Shown here piece by piece: positions 17,853-26,916 of a DNA stretch of 64,000 nt. Source of the DNA: Chitinophaga filiformis (GTDB lineage Bacteria > Bacteroidota > Bacteroidia > Chitinophagales > Chitinophagaceae). The translations under genes and the position numbers were made by a program. The stretch lies in contig NZ_FNBN01000016.1 of NCBI RefSeq assembly GCF_900102545.1, positions 1-64,000 of the forward strand, read 5' to 3'. Every line of letters begins with the position of its first letter. Position 1 is the first letter of the stretch. Under the pieces are notes generated by a model. That model saw only the letters and a program-made list of their open reading frames with translations, was not told where the DNA came from and did not search any database.

Positions 17853-18621
17853 AAGCGGGTATGTTTAATAATTTGTCTATTCTTTCAATACGGTATCCTT
17901 CCAGCTTCAGATGTTGTATCAGTGATGGCAATGCCTGTACTGTTACTTCCATTGAGTCGTGCAGCAGTAACACTGCCCCCGGTTTGATACGCTGTCTGAT
18001 CCTTTCCAGCAGCTCCTCTTTATCTTTCGCGACGGTGTCCAGCGAGCGGATATTCCAACCGATGGGTGTATAGGCTCCTTTCCTGATCGCCTTAGCGAGG
18101 TTTGGATTTGTAACCCCATATGGCGGACGGAAAAGCCTGGGCCTTTTACCTGTCACACTTTCTACCGCATCATCCATCTGTTTTAATTCGGCCAGCATTT
18201 TATCTGAGCCGAACATATCGAACCAGAAATGATGAGAGAAACTATGGTTCCCGATCACGTGTCCGTCGGCATCTATACGACGCAGTAGAGACTCATTCCC
18301 CCCTATCCTGTTGCCAATGCAAAAGAACGCCGCAGGCGCCTGTTCCTTTTGCAGGATGTCCAGGATCTCCGGTGTATGCTGCAGCAAAGGACCATCATCA
18401 AACGTAATAGCGATCACTTTCTCCTTTGTATCGGCAGCACATACCACGGGTATGTAAAAGTTCGATCCGATATTGCAGGCTCCCCATACCAGCGCCGCTA
18501 TATAAGGTTGCAACAGTAGCAGAAAAACCCACCAGGGCAATGTCAGCCATAGGTTATGTACCAGCAGCGCGGCTGCCAGCAACAGAAACAGGCCGATATT
18601 TGCAATGCGGTGTGTCAGCAT
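17845..18621 (-). CDS. polysaccharide deacetylase family protein (NodB domain)
   Basis: A 258-residue protein with two N-terminal membrane segments (about 7-45) and a NodB-type carbohydrate esterase 4 domain. Metal-binding and catalytic motifs are present: ITFDDGP (first Asp base), GNHSFSHH (His pair) and RPPYG. CE4 enzymes remove N- or O-acetyl groups from sugars. In this context it may deacetylate a sugar or phenol on the pigment or its lipid carrier, which is a guess. It overlaps its neighbours by eight and seven bases. Confidence 0.8.
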   Translation of the reverse strand: MLTHRIANIGLFLLLAAALLVHNLWLTLPWWVFLLLLQPYIAALVWGACNIGSNFYIPVVCAADTKEKVIAITFDDGPLLQHTPEILDILQKEQAPAAFFCIGNRIGGNESLLRRIDADGHVIGNHSFSHHFWFDMFGSDKMLAELKQMDDAVESVTGKRPRLFRPPYGVTNPNLAKAIRKGAYTPIGWNIRSLDTVAKDKEELLERIRQRIKPGAVLLLHDSMEVTVQALPSLIQHLKLEGYRIERIDKLLNIPAYA

Positions 18622-19679
18622 GCCGTCAGCAGGATCAGTGAATGATGCGTTTGTTTATGATGATTATAGATCAGGATCTTTTTGATCTGATCCGGTGCTT
18701 CTCCTTTGAACATAGCCGCAGCAGGTACCTGCTGTTCCGCCAGTATCCTGTTGCCGATCCACATACCGAAAGAAGCAGCAGTAGGGTATTCTCCGCAGAG
18801 ATGCTTAAACCCTGCCACCGGTTTACCGGCAAACAAGGTATTCTCTACATATTCATACCATTCGTCTCCGCTGGCATCTCCGTTACGGCCGGTAATCACC
18901 AGGCTCACTTCCTCCTGACTGCAATGATGTGCGGCCAGGAAAGCAGCGATATCAGCCGAAATTTCGGCCTTTCCTGCTGGTTTGTATAAAGTGGTCAGTC
19001 CTGTCAGTTTAGCCTTTGTATTGGGCCCTTTTTCAGTTCCCAGCACAAAACAGGCTGCTCCCTCTCCTGCTACCGTTCCATGCGTATTGCTTTTCAGCAA
19101 CTGTTCGTGGGTCACCGGCTCTTTCTTATACAGATCGAAACGGGAGAGGATATTGAAACTATGATTAGTCAGTTCGTCCATCGCACCTGCGAGGATGCTG
19201 GAAGAACGTCCTTCTCTCAGTATCATGATGCTGTCCAGCAAAGCGCTCTCGAAAGAGAAGGCTTTGTGCACAAAAGTATTGTTGTACGCATGACAGCCCA
19301 GCATCAGTGCGATCTGTCCTGCTACGGTATTGTGAGTGGACTGGATGAACGCTGTAGGCGTTAACATCTCTTCCTGCTGATTGATCATTTTTGAGAGGAA
19401 TACTCCTGTATCATCCAGGCAGCCATAGGCGGTTCCTGTAATGATCGCATCTGGGATCTCCACACCTGCTTCCTGCAGGCTAAGCTTTGCTGCAGCCACG
19501 CCCATCTTGATCACACGACTCATGCGGCGTATCAGCTTCACATCTATCCATTGTTTGTAATCAGGTTCCCATGCTTTCAGGCGTGGCCCTTCCCAGGGTA
19601 ACACTGCAGCCGGGAATGCACTGCCTGCCGCAGTTTCCTGCGGCGACACACAACCTGTTCCTTGTATATAGATGTACAT
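18615..19679 (-). CDS. ketosynthase-like protein lacking the active-site Cys (chain-length-factor-like)
   Basis: A 354-residue member of the ketoacyl synthase superfamily. Where active enzymes read TACSSSANAL, this one reads KAFSFESALL, so the nucleophilic Cys is replaced by Phe. The usual HGTGT and GHT histidine motifs are also not recognisable (VITGRNGDASGDEWYE and KHLCGEYPTAASFGM stand in their place). This is the pattern of chain-length-factor subunits that pair with an active ketosynthase. The active partner is probably the 404-residue ketosynthase encoded three bases upstream. Confidence 0.75.
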   Translation of the reverse strand: MYIYIQGTGCVSPQETAAGSAFPAAVLPWEGPRLKAWEPDYKQWIDVKLIRRMSRVIKMGVAAAKLSLQEAGVEIPDAIITGTAYGCLDDTGVFLSKMINQQEEMLTPTAFIQSTHNTVAGQIALMLGCHAYNNTFVHKAFSFESALLDSIMILREGRSSSILAGAMDELTNHSFNILSRFDLYKKEPVTHEQLLKSNTHGTVAGEGAACFVLGTEKGPNTKAKLTGLTTLYKPAGKAEISADIAAFLAAHHCSQEEVSLVITGRNGDASGDEWYEYVENTLFAGKPVAGFKHLCGEYPTAASFGMWIGNRILAEQQVPAAAMFKGEAPDQIKKILIYNHHKQTHHSLILLTAC

Positions 19680-19682
19680 ATT

Positions 19683-20897
19683 TTATGATTGCGCATTTTT
19701 TGAAAATACCAGGCTGGAACAGTTACCGCCAAATCCAAAAGAGTTTGACATCACATGCTGCAGCTGGCGCCCGGCAGAAAATTTTGTAACAGGTGAAAAA
19801 GGCAGCTCTTTCATCTGCTTACTGAAATTCGCGTTAGGATAGATCACTCCTTCTTTCACTGCCCAGGCAGAAAAAACGGCTTCGATACCTCCACTGGCGC
19901 CCAATGTATGCCCGGTAAAGGATTTTGTACTGCTTACCGGAGGATAATGCGGTGCAAAAAGGCGGGCAATGGCCGAACCTTCTGCCGAGTCATTATTCTG
20001 GGTACCGGTACCATGCAGGTTGATATAATCGATATCTTCCGGCTTGATACCACTCATTTCCAGGGCACTTTGCATAGCCAGGAAATTGCCTGTGCCATCC
20101 GGAGAAGAAGCGGTCTGATGGTAAGCATCGTTGGCATTGGCATAACCGCTCAACCGGCACCAGGGCTGATGACTGGCAGGCAGTTCTGCTGCCAGTGCAT
20201 CACTGATCAGTACTACATATCCTGCTCCTTCTCCCAGATTCAACCCGGTACGGGTATCATCAAAGGGGCGACAGGCCGCAGGATCGAGTATCATCAGTGT
20301 ATTAAAACCATTCAGTGTAAAGCGGGTCAGCGCGTCGGTACCGCCGGCTATCACCACATCCACCATGTTATTCTTAATCAGCCTTGCTCCATACATCAAT
20401 GCATTGGCACTGGAGGAACAGGCCGTACTGATCGTTGACATATGATGACGGATGCCCATTGCATCGGCCACCAGCTCAGTAATAGCGCCACATTCATGAT
20501 GTACCACCTGGCTCAGATGACCTTTTGAAGGATCCTGCAGATAATCTGCAAAGAAGTCTTCCGTCTTGTCCATACCGCCCACTGTATTTGCAGAAACAAA
20601 ACCTACGCGGTACTGGCTGATATCTCCAAGTCCGGTACTGTTCCAGGCTTCCTGTGCAGCCACACGGCTCAGCAGGGCGGTACGGCTGATCTTTTCAGAC
20701 ATGCCTGTCCAACCAGCCAGGGTGGCGTTGGATGCCTTTACTTCCACTACCGGAAATGTATGGCGGTGCACGGAGTGCAGATACTCCATATGGGCCATAC
20801 CGGGCTCCATACGCTCGAATGCTGTCAGGCATTCAGACAGGTTGTTCCCTATGCCGCAAATGACGCCACCTCCGGCAATCCATACATCACTATGCAT
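19683..20897 (-). CDS. beta-ketoacyl-ACP synthase (FabF type)
   Basis: A 404-residue ketosynthase with the full Cys-His-His set: STACSSSANAL, NLHGTGTQNNDSAE and SFTGHTLGASGGIE. It condenses malonyl-ACP with the growing chain. Its start overlaps the stop of the acyl carrier protein gene by one base, and the Cys-less partner follows three bases later. A heterodimeric KS/CLF pair is therefore likely to set polyene length. Confidence 0.88.
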   Translation of the reverse strand: MHSDVWIAGGGVICGIGNNLSECLTAFERMEPGMAHMEYLHSVHRHTFPVVEVKASNATLAGWTGMSEKISRTALLSRVAAQEAWNSTGLGDISQYRVGFVSANTVGGMDKTEDFFADYLQDPSKGHLSQVVHHECGAITELVADAMGIRHHMSTISTACSSSANALMYGARLIKNNMVDVVIAGGTDALTRFTLNGFNTLMILDPAACRPFDDTRTGLNLGEGAGYVVLISDALAAELPASHQPWCRLSGYANANDAYHQTASSPDGTGNFLAMQSALEMSGIKPEDIDYINLHGTGTQNNDSAEGSAIARLFAPHYPPVSSTKSFTGHTLGASGGIEAVFSAWAVKEGVIYPNANFSKQMKELPFSPVTKFSAGRQLQHVMSNSFGFGGNCSSLVFSKNAQS

Positions 20898-21157
20898 TAT
20901 TTAGCGGTTTGATGCGCGGTAATAAATTCAGCGATGGTACGCACAGAATGGAATATTTCCGGCCCCTGCTCAGGATTTGCAATACGGATGCCGTAATGCT
21001 GCTGCAGCAGCACAATTATTTCCAATGCATCGATAGAGTCCAGACCCAATCCATCCTTGAATAAGGGCTGATCATCCCCGATATCTTCAGGCTTTACTTC
21101 CTGCAGGTTCAACTGCTCTACTATCTGGGCTTTCAGCGCCGCCATCAATTTTTCCAT
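20897..21157 (-). CDS. acyl carrier protein (first of two)
   Basis: An 86-residue acidic helical protein with the phosphopantetheine site GLDSIDALEI (Ser near residue 41). It is longer and more divergent than the usual FabF-cycle AcpP, as expected of a dedicated carrier. It lies 24 bases behind the short thiolase-fold gene and overlaps the ketosynthase start. Confidence 0.88.
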   Translation of the reverse strand: MEKLMAALKAQIVEQLNLQEVKPEDIGDDQPLFKDGLGLDSIDALEIIVLLQQHYGIRIANPEQGPEIFHSVRTIAEFITAHQTAK

Positions 21158-21181
21158 GATAATTATTACTGTAAATTAAGT

Positions 21182-21796
21182 TTAAATACTTCCTGCTTTC
21201 TGCAGATTGTCTGCGTTGAACACCAATTCCCCGCCGCTGCGCTCTACCTTGTACATGATCACCTCATACACAGGCCCCATCACTTCCACCCATCCGCAAA
21301 GACAGGCGGAAACAGCATTCTCCAGGAACAGCTGGCTGATATATCCTGCCATGAATCCCGGGTCAAATGCATCAGCGGTAAAAAAGGCATTCTCTCCTTT
21401 GAAACCATGACGGATACTGATCTCGCCCATTACGATATTGGATAGTGTGTATACAAACAGAGCCGGACTGGCAATATCTTTCACCGTATCAAAGTATCGC
21501 AGGTCGGTGTCGAGACTGGCGCTTTTATTTGCCAGTATCAGGCCTACACTTTCGGGCGGATAGCTGTTCAGCGGAGCATCCTTTAGCAACACTTCTGCTG
21601 CCAGCCACCCAAGCTTACTCAGCGGGTCCATTTTATGGAACTTAGGATACTGACCGGAAACCTGGTCATATCCCGCGCGCAGAAAGTCTGTTAACTCCTG
21701 CTCCTGCGGTGTTTCCAGTAACAACACCCCATCCCTGTATATCCGGTTGTTCCGGACCACACAGGTTCCCGTTATATATGCCTCGCCGTTGTACAA
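21182..21796 (-). CDS. short ketosynthase/thiolase-like protein
   Basis: A 204-residue protein resembling only the N-terminal half of a 3-oxoacyl-ACP synthase (SVGLILANKSASLDTDLRYFD, NIVMGEISIRHGFKGENAFF). No HGT or GHT motif exists because the C-terminal half is absent, and the region where a Cys would be expected reads TADAFDPGFMAGY. It may be a non-catalytic subunit. It ends 24 bases before the acyl carrier protein and starts one base after the halogenase-like gene, so it is part of the operon and not a broken remnant by any visible frameshift. Confidence 0.6.
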   Translation of the reverse strand: MYNGEAYITGTCVVRNNRIYRDGVLLLETPQEQELTDFLRAGYDQVSGQYPKFHKMDPLSKLGWLAAEVLLKDAPLNSYPPESVGLILANKSASLDTDLRYFDTVKDIASPALFVYTLSNIVMGEISIRHGFKGENAFFTADAFDPGFMAGYISQLFLENAVSACLCGWVEVMGPVYEVIMYKVERSGGELVFNADNLQKAGSI

Positions 21797-21797
21797 G

Positions 21798-23045
21798 CTA
21801 TTGATCCTGTTTTATTATTTGTGTTAATTCAATAGTGCGCGCCAAACGCTTCAGTGCTGTATCATGATTTTGCACAAAAGGATTGCTAAGGTCCCATACA
21901 TATCCCGCGAGTACCGAACAGATCTGATTCTTTACCTCCGGAAGCGGATTCTCGGAGAAGAAGATCTTGTCCAGGGTACCTTCATACCAGGCCATCACAT
22001 AAGAGCGGAAAGTATTCACACCCTGCATAGTTGGCTCCATGTATTCCTTTTCCCAGTCAACCGCTTCACCTTTCAGCTTGCGGATCACCAGTTTAGCTGC
22101 AGTCTGCGCAGAAACGCAGGCCAAAGTTACGCCAGAAGAGAAAATAGGGTCCAGAAATTCTGTCACGTTGCCTGTCAGTACGAATCCTTCTCCATAGAAT
22201 TTATCTGTAGTGGCAGACCATGATTGCAGTATCCGCGGCTCGAATACCAGTTCCACATCGCGGAAACGCTCCCTTGTATAAGGTTCTGCTTCCAGCATAG
22301 CCCGGTATTGCTCCTCTGGTGTACCAGGAAACGCATCAAAAAACGCAGGATCGCTTACAAAACCTACAGAGGTTACGCCGGTGGAGAAAGGAATGATCCA
22401 GATCCAGGTACCTGGTTTATGTACTACTGCGGTAATACGGTTAGGCTCATCTGCCATAGAACGGCGTGCGTCTACCGTGTGGGCAAACAAAGCCTTACGT
22501 GGTTGCAGGTTAGAATTTTTCTCCAGGTTAAACAGGCGGGGGATCACCCTGCCATATCCACTGCCATCCACGATGAAACGGGCAGCTATCTCACTTTTAT
22601 TGCCATTTATATCTTCAACGGTGGTCACAGAATCAGAGCCATTGAAGCGGATGTCTGTTACTGTTGTTTCATAGGAAACAGGTACCCCCATCGCCTCTAC
22701 AGTATCTGCCAGCGTCTTGTCGAAATCGGCCCTGGTTACCTGCCAGGTCCAGTTCCACCCCGGCGTGTATTGTTCTTTAAAGGTAAAGTCGCACACGCGG
22801 TCACCTTTTACGAACTTGGCGCCATACTTCTGCTGGAAGCCTTTTGCCTTAATAGCTTCAATAAAACCGGCTTCTTCCAGGGCTTCCATACTGCGTGGCA
22901 GGAGGCTTTCCCCGATCACAAAACGGGGGAATTTCAGCTTCTCCACTATTTTCACAGAATAACCTGCCTGATGGATGATAGATGCAGCCACTGTACCCGA
23001 AGGGCCCGCACCGATGACTAATACGTCTACCTTTTCTGTTGTCAT
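21798..23045 (-). CDS. FAD-dependent halogenase-like oxidoreductase (phenolic type)
   Basis: A 415-residue flavoprotein. It has the FAD-binding LVIGAGPSGTVAASI (9-23), FPRFVIGESLLP (39-50), and GFQQKYGAKF with Lys73 at the position of the catalytic lysine of flavin halogenases. The WIWIIP segment (214-219) matches the WxWxIP signature, and EFLDPIFSSGVTLA is near the C-terminus. These features match FADH2-dependent halogenases acting on carrier-bound or free phenols. Chlorination of the aromatic ring derived from tyrosine is the leading hypothesis; hydroxylation by a related monooxygenase is the alternative. No dedicated flavin reductase gene is nearby. Confidence 0.78.
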   Translation of the reverse strand: MTTEKVDVLVIGAGPSGTVAASIIHQAGYSVKIVEKLKFPRFVIGESLLPRSMEALEEAGFIEAIKAKGFQQKYGAKFVKGDRVCDFTFKEQYTPGWNWTWQVTRADFDKTLADTVEAMGVPVSYETTVTDIRFNGSDSVTTVEDINGNKSEIAARFIVDGSGYGRVIPRLFNLEKNSNLQPRKALFAHTVDARRSMADEPNRITAVVHKPGTWIWIIPFSTGVTSVGFVSDPAFFDAFPGTPEEQYRAMLEAEPYTRERFRDVELVFEPRILQSWSATTDKFYGEGFVLTGNVTEFLDPIFSSGVTLACVSAQTAAKLVIRKLKGEAVDWEKEYMEPTMQGVNTFRSYVMAWYEGTLDKIFFSENPLPEVKNQICSVLAGYVWDLSNPFVQNHDTALKRLARTIELTQIIKQDQ

Positions 23046-23076
23046 GGATATGTTTTATGGAGTGGTGTTATGGAGA

Positions 23077-24144
23077 CTACTTTCTTTTACATTTTAACAG
23101 TGTGTAGCTAAGTCCCATCTGGTTATTTTCTTCAACTATCTGTAGTCCCGCGTCTTCAATACATTTAAAGAAATCGTCCGTATGATACATCTGGCTGTTG
23201 CCATTTGCCATAGCGGTAAAATACAATGATGTCTGCTGGAGACAGAAAGCGGCCGATTTAAACGGCTGTCTGTTCCAGAATGGTTCCAGGATGAAGATGG
23301 TACCGTTCTCTGTCAGTGCCTCACGACAACGTTTCAGGATGGAAACGATCTGCTCTTCTGAGAAGCAATCCAGGAACTGGCTCATCCAGATAGCGTCAAA
23401 TCCGGAAGGGAAAGGCAGGCTTTCATCCAGGATGTTAGCTTCATGGAAAGACACACGGTCTGCCACGCCAGCTTCCTTCGTGCGCTGTTGTGCAATAGCG
23501 ATCTCTCCTGGCAGGTCAAACATGGTCACTTTCACATCTGCATCATATGCAGTTACGGCCAGTGTCCATTTCCCGGTATTACCGCCAATGTCCAGCAGGG
23601 TCCGGGGTTTATTTTCAAATACGATCGGCAATGCCTGTGGAAATGCCAGATCCGAGTAATAATGATCAAAATCAAACCAGCTCTTGCCTATTTCTGGTGG
23701 CAGCAATGGTAGTCCGGGATAGATCGTTTCCCAGGGGCCCAGCTCCTTTAATCCGGCAGGACGGCCTTCCCTTAAACTCTCCTGCAGGTGGTCCATACCG
23801 CGGTAGCAGATGTCCTGGGAGAAGTCCATATTAATGCGGGTCAGTTTATCGTGCAGAATAAAATAACCTGTCTTTGTCAGAATGTATCGCTTATCGTTCA
23901 CGATAAGCAGTTCAATACCGAGACCCGCTTCCAGCAATACGCGCACAGCATAACGGGACAACGATACTTTTTCCAATACTTCTTCAATGGTCAGTCCCTT
24001 TTGTCCTGCGTCACTGATAGCCTGCAGGATGCCCATATCACGCAGGGCACGGGTTGCCTGAAATGCTATCGGTGCAAAAGCCAGTCTCAATGCTGCTTCC
24101 TGCGCCTGTAGTGCTGTTTTCGTTTCTTTAGTAAAAAACTCCAT
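23077..24144 (-). CDS. SAM-dependent methyltransferase with winged-helix dimerisation domain
   Basis: A 355-residue methyltransferase of the O-methyltransferase type (as in small-molecule tailoring enzymes). An N-terminal winged-helix part (about 20-100) is followed by the SAM motif LLDIGGNTGKW and ISFHEANILDESLPFPSGFDAIWMSQFLDCF. It probably methylates the aromatic head group of the pigment, on oxygen or carbon. It stands between a ketosynthase and the halogenase-like gene. Confidence 0.8.
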   Translation of the reverse strand: MEFFTKETKTALQAQEAALRLAFAPIAFQATRALRDMGILQAISDAGQKGLTIEEVLEKVSLSRYAVRVLLEAGLGIELLIVNDKRYILTKTGYFILHDKLTRINMDFSQDICYRGMDHLQESLREGRPAGLKELGPWETIYPGLPLLPPEIGKSWFDFDHYYSDLAFPQALPIVFENKPRTLLDIGGNTGKWTLAVTAYDADVKVTMFDLPGEIAIAQQRTKEAGVADRVSFHEANILDESLPFPSGFDAIWMSQFLDCFSEEQIVSILKRCREALTENGTIFILEPFWNRQPFKSAAFCLQQTSLYFTAMANGNSQMYHTDDFFKCIEDAGLQIVEENNQMGLSYTLLKCKRK

Positions 24145-24160
24145 TCTGAATTAAGATTAG

Positions 24161-25309
24161 TTATTTCGAAAATATCATGGCTGCATTACAACCGCCAAAA
24201 CCGGATACTGTTTTCAGGAAATGCTGCATTGGTCTGCTGCTTAGCTGGTTGCTCACATTTACCGGGTGAGGTACGCCGAGCGACTGGAATCCCAGTGTGG
24301 GAATGACCAGTTGCTGCTGCAGCGCATGCATGCCTATCACCGCTTCTATCAATCCCGCAGCACCCAGGGTATGCCCGTAATACCCTTTCAGGCTGTTTAC
24401 AGGCACCTCCAGCAATCCTGCGAGGTGCAGCGCTTTGGATTCCATTTCATCATTGTACAGCGTTGCGGTACCATGAGCAGAAACAAAACCGATATCGGCC
24501 GGTGTCAGTCCTGAACCCTTCATCGCTTTCTGCATCGCTATACTCAGCTCTGCGCCTGTGCGGGAAGGCCCGGAAATGTGATTGGCATCATTACTCACCG
24601 CTCCTGCTCCTACACGGATGGAAGAAGGCGTAATGTATGCTTCATTGCTGGTCAGTATCACAGTAGCGGCTCCTTCTCCCAATGTCACTCCTTTACGGTC
24701 GGCATCGAAAGGCCGGCATGGCTCATTGCTGACGGCCTGGAAAGACTGGAAACCAGATAATACAAACCTGGTCACCACATCTGCCCCAGTCACCACTGCA
24801 TGGTCATAACGGCCGGACAGGATCAGCCTTCTGGCAGTTAAAATAGCCAGCAACCCTGAAATGCAGGCGTTGCTGACTACTATAGGATCTTCTGTATACT
24901 GAAAATACTTTGCTACTTTTTTCGCAGTGTGGGACAATTCCATTTCCTGCAGAGGAGCATTGGCAGGATCTTCCTGCTGCTCCAGCAGTTCAATGTTCCC
25001 TTTTGTGGTGGATACGATGAAAGCGGTACGGCCATCCGTAATGTCAATGGACGTTCTGTCCAGTGCATTCTGCACGGATAATATCAACAGCTGTTCAAAC
25101 TTTGTATACTGTTCCAGGCTTTCCTCATTCCAGCTTTTCTCCAGCTGATCAGGAGCCATCATAGCCGCATAGAACGGCGCTGTCGACAGAGACAGGTCGT
25201 CATGCAGCCGGATGCCGCCCAGGCCATTCCTTACATTTACAAAGTTTTCTTCTGTTGTTCTACCTAGTGGCGACAGGATATTATCGGCCACTACATACAC
25301 ACTTTTCAT
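24161..25309 (-). CDS. beta-ketoacyl synthase
   Basis: A 382-residue ketosynthase with active-site Cys in VSNACISGLLA, the first His in VSAHGTATLYNDEMES and the second in KGYYGHTLGAAGLIEAV. It is shorter than FabF proteins and divergent, as ketosynthases of aryl-polyene clusters are. It may elongate or start the chain. Start and stop overlap the thioesterase gene by four bases (ATGA), implying coupled translation. Confidence 0.85.
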   Translation of the reverse strand: MKSVYVVADNILSPLGRTTEENFVNVRNGLGGIRLHDDLSLSTAPFYAAMMAPDQLEKSWNEESLEQYTKFEQLLILSVQNALDRTSIDITDGRTAFIVSTTKGNIELLEQQEDPANAPLQEMELSHTAKKVAKYFQYTEDPIVVSNACISGLLAILTARRLILSGRYDHAVVTGADVVTRFVLSGFQSFQAVSNEPCRPFDADRKGVTLGEGAATVILTSNEAYITPSSIRVGAGAVSNDANHISGPSRTGAELSIAMQKAMKGSGLTPADIGFVSAHGTATLYNDEMESKALHLAGLLEVPVNSLKGYYGHTLGAAGLIEAVIGMHALQQQLVIPTLGFQSLGVPHPVNVSNQLSSRPMQHFLKTVSGFGGCNAAMIFSK

Positions 25310-25758
25310 CTTTTCACATTATTAGGAGCAATGATCTGTCCGTACTGCGTTTTCCATTTTTCAAAAAACGGCGGGATGGTCAGTTGCAAAGCAGATGTAG
25401 GCACGTCCAGGAAAACCTGGAGGGAACTTCCGTCAGCTACCAGCTCGCCGGTAGCAAAGTTGTAGAGTTTGTATTCGAACCTGATCTTTGCAGCAGCTGT
25501 ATTCACATAAGTGGTTTCCACAACTACACGGTCTCCGTATCTCAGTGAACGCTTATAATTGCATTGTACGTTCACAACAGGTACGGTATAACCTTCTTTA
25601 TAAATATCGAGATAACGCAGTCCGTATTTTTCACCGAAAGCCTCCCTCCCATCTTCAAAATAGCGAATATAATGTCCGTGCCATACTATTCCCAGCGGAT
25701 CGGCTTCATTGAACTTCACAAGTATATTCGCACTCTCGGTCAATACAGGACTCATCAT
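25306..25758 (-). CDS. acyl-CoA/ACP thioesterase (4-hydroxybenzoyl-CoA thioesterase-like hotdog)
   Basis: A 150-residue hotdog-fold protein with the motif NEADPLGIVWHGHYIRYFEDGREAFGEKYG. The Asp, the GIVWHGHY segment and the Glu helix are those of the 4HBT family. It would release or edit acyl chains from carrier protein or CoA. It is closely packed with the ketosynthase downstream. Confidence 0.83.
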   Translation of the reverse strand: MMSPVLTESANILVKFNEADPLGIVWHGHYIRYFEDGREAFGEKYGLRYLDIYKEGYTVPVVNVQCNYKRSLRYGDRVVVETTYVNTAAAKIRFEYKLYNFATGELVADGSSLQVFLDVPTSALQLTIPPFFEKWKTQYGQIIAPNNVKR

Positions 25759-25776
25759 CTTATTTTTCCGGATTAA

Positions 25777-26475
25777 TTACAGCAGGCTGGCCTGGCTTTT
25801 TACACCGGCTACCCTTGTTTCGGCAGTGGCTGCAGATTTGCTTTTCCACTCTTTATATTTTCCATTATCGATGGAATTCAGCACTTTGTAGATGGTATAA
25901 GCCCAGTAGTTACGGAAACCAAAGCCCTGCGCTTTACCGGTAAAACGTTCTGTCAGCAGTACTTTTTTGCTGGAGAGGTCTATCAGTGTAGCGTATACGT
26001 AAGCTTCCTTGTTAGTCTTACTCATGCCATCCATGATAAATACCAGGCCGATACCTTTCTGACCATGGAGATCATACTTCTTCACATGTTTGTCAATATC
26101 TGCAGGAGTCAGACCTTTTTCCAGGTCAGCCACACCATTAGCTTTGATAGTAGCGGGATTCACTTCTGCATTGAGCTTCTGGACAGCCTCCAGGAAGTTG
26201 CTTACATTGGTCCTTTTGAAGGCGCCGGCAACGTCGTATTTTTTGACTTCTGTAACGATCACGTTATTGATCGGCTCAAACTTGCTGACAATCTCCGCGG
26301 CAGTTGCTGTTTCTCCCTCTATTTTAGTGGCAGAAAAATCAACGCCGAGATAAGTCAATGGAGTGGATTCATTGCTGAAAAATTCTTTCAGGGTCTGTGC
26401 CTGGCTATTTCCGGCAGACAGGCACACGAATACTAAAGCAAAACTTGCCAGCAGGCATTTTTTTAAGGTGGTCAT
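25777..26475 (-). CDS. exported protein of unknown function in the pigment operon
   Basis: A 232-residue protein with a clear signal peptide (cleavage near NSQAQ, residue 27). I do not recognise the family. It is basic at the C-terminus (KEWKSKSAATAETRVAGVKSQ) and contains LGLVFIMDGMSKTNKEAYVYATLIDLSSKKVL-like alternating strands, so it is probably a soluble periplasmic beta-rich protein. Spacing of 11 and 18 bases to its neighbours makes it an operon member; it may help transport or assemble the pigment. Confidence 0.6.
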   Translation of the reverse strand: MTTLKKCLLASFALVFVCLSAGNSQAQTLKEFFSNESTPLTYLGVDFSATKIEGETATAAEIVSKFEPINNVIVTEVKKYDVAGAFKRTNVSNFLEAVQKLNAEVNPATIKANGVADLEKGLTPADIDKHVKKYDLHGQKGIGLVFIMDGMSKTNKEAYVYATLIDLSSKKVLLTERFTGKAQGFGFRNYWAYTIYKVLNSIDNGKYKEWKSKSAATAETRVAGVKSQASLL

Positions 26476-26486
26476 TACAAATGGAT

Positions 26487-26906
26487 TTATGGGTTTATGA
26501 AAATTTTTAATTCACATTGCGCCATTACCTTTCCATTCAGAGTCACTCTGGCAGCTACCATGGTAGCGTTGAAAACCTGACTCTGTATCTCCGTGGTGGT
26601 TTCAATAAAGGAACCTGCGGGAGGAAACTCAAACACTTCAAAATCTTTTACCGCGCCAATGAAGCCGATAGGAACAGGGGTATTTTCCTGCAGGGCTACA
26701 TATCCAACGCGGGCGGCGGCAGTTTGCGCCATGTTCTCCAGTAGTCCGGGTGATTTCAGCACGCCATCTTCCACAAAAAGGTTATCGGCTGCGATCTGCA
26801 GGCCGGTGCGGGTAATATTATCCTTTACTTCCAATATGCCGCTGATCATTACTATTGGTGTGCGTTGCGGTATATATGCTGTAACGTTGTCGGTGTGGAT
26901 GAACAT
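26487..26906 (-). CDS. hotdog-fold 3-hydroxyacyl-ACP dehydratase (second)
   Basis: A 139-residue protein when started at the ATG at 26906; an upstream in-frame start at 27005 would overlap the acyltransferase gene by about 90 bases and adds unrelated residues. Features are PQRTPIVMISGILEV, the LLENMAQTAAARVGYV helix and PIGFIGAVKDFEVF, as in the dehydratase-like proteins of aryl-polyene clusters. It lacks the FabZ GHFPG signature, so it may be a partner or alternative dehydratase to the protein at 16251-16619. Confidence 0.75.
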   Translation of the reverse strand: MFIHTDNVTAYIPQRTPIVMISGILEVKDNITRTGLQIAADNLFVEDGVLKSPGLLENMAQTAAARVGYVALQENTPVPIGFIGAVKDFEVFEFPPAGSFIETTTEIQSQVFNATMVAARVTLNGKVMAQCELKIFINP

Positions 26907-26916
26907 AAAAATCTGC

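Noticed and set aside
22224..23021. 265-codon plus-strand ORF
   Set aside because: Antisense to the halogenase-like gene; no motif.
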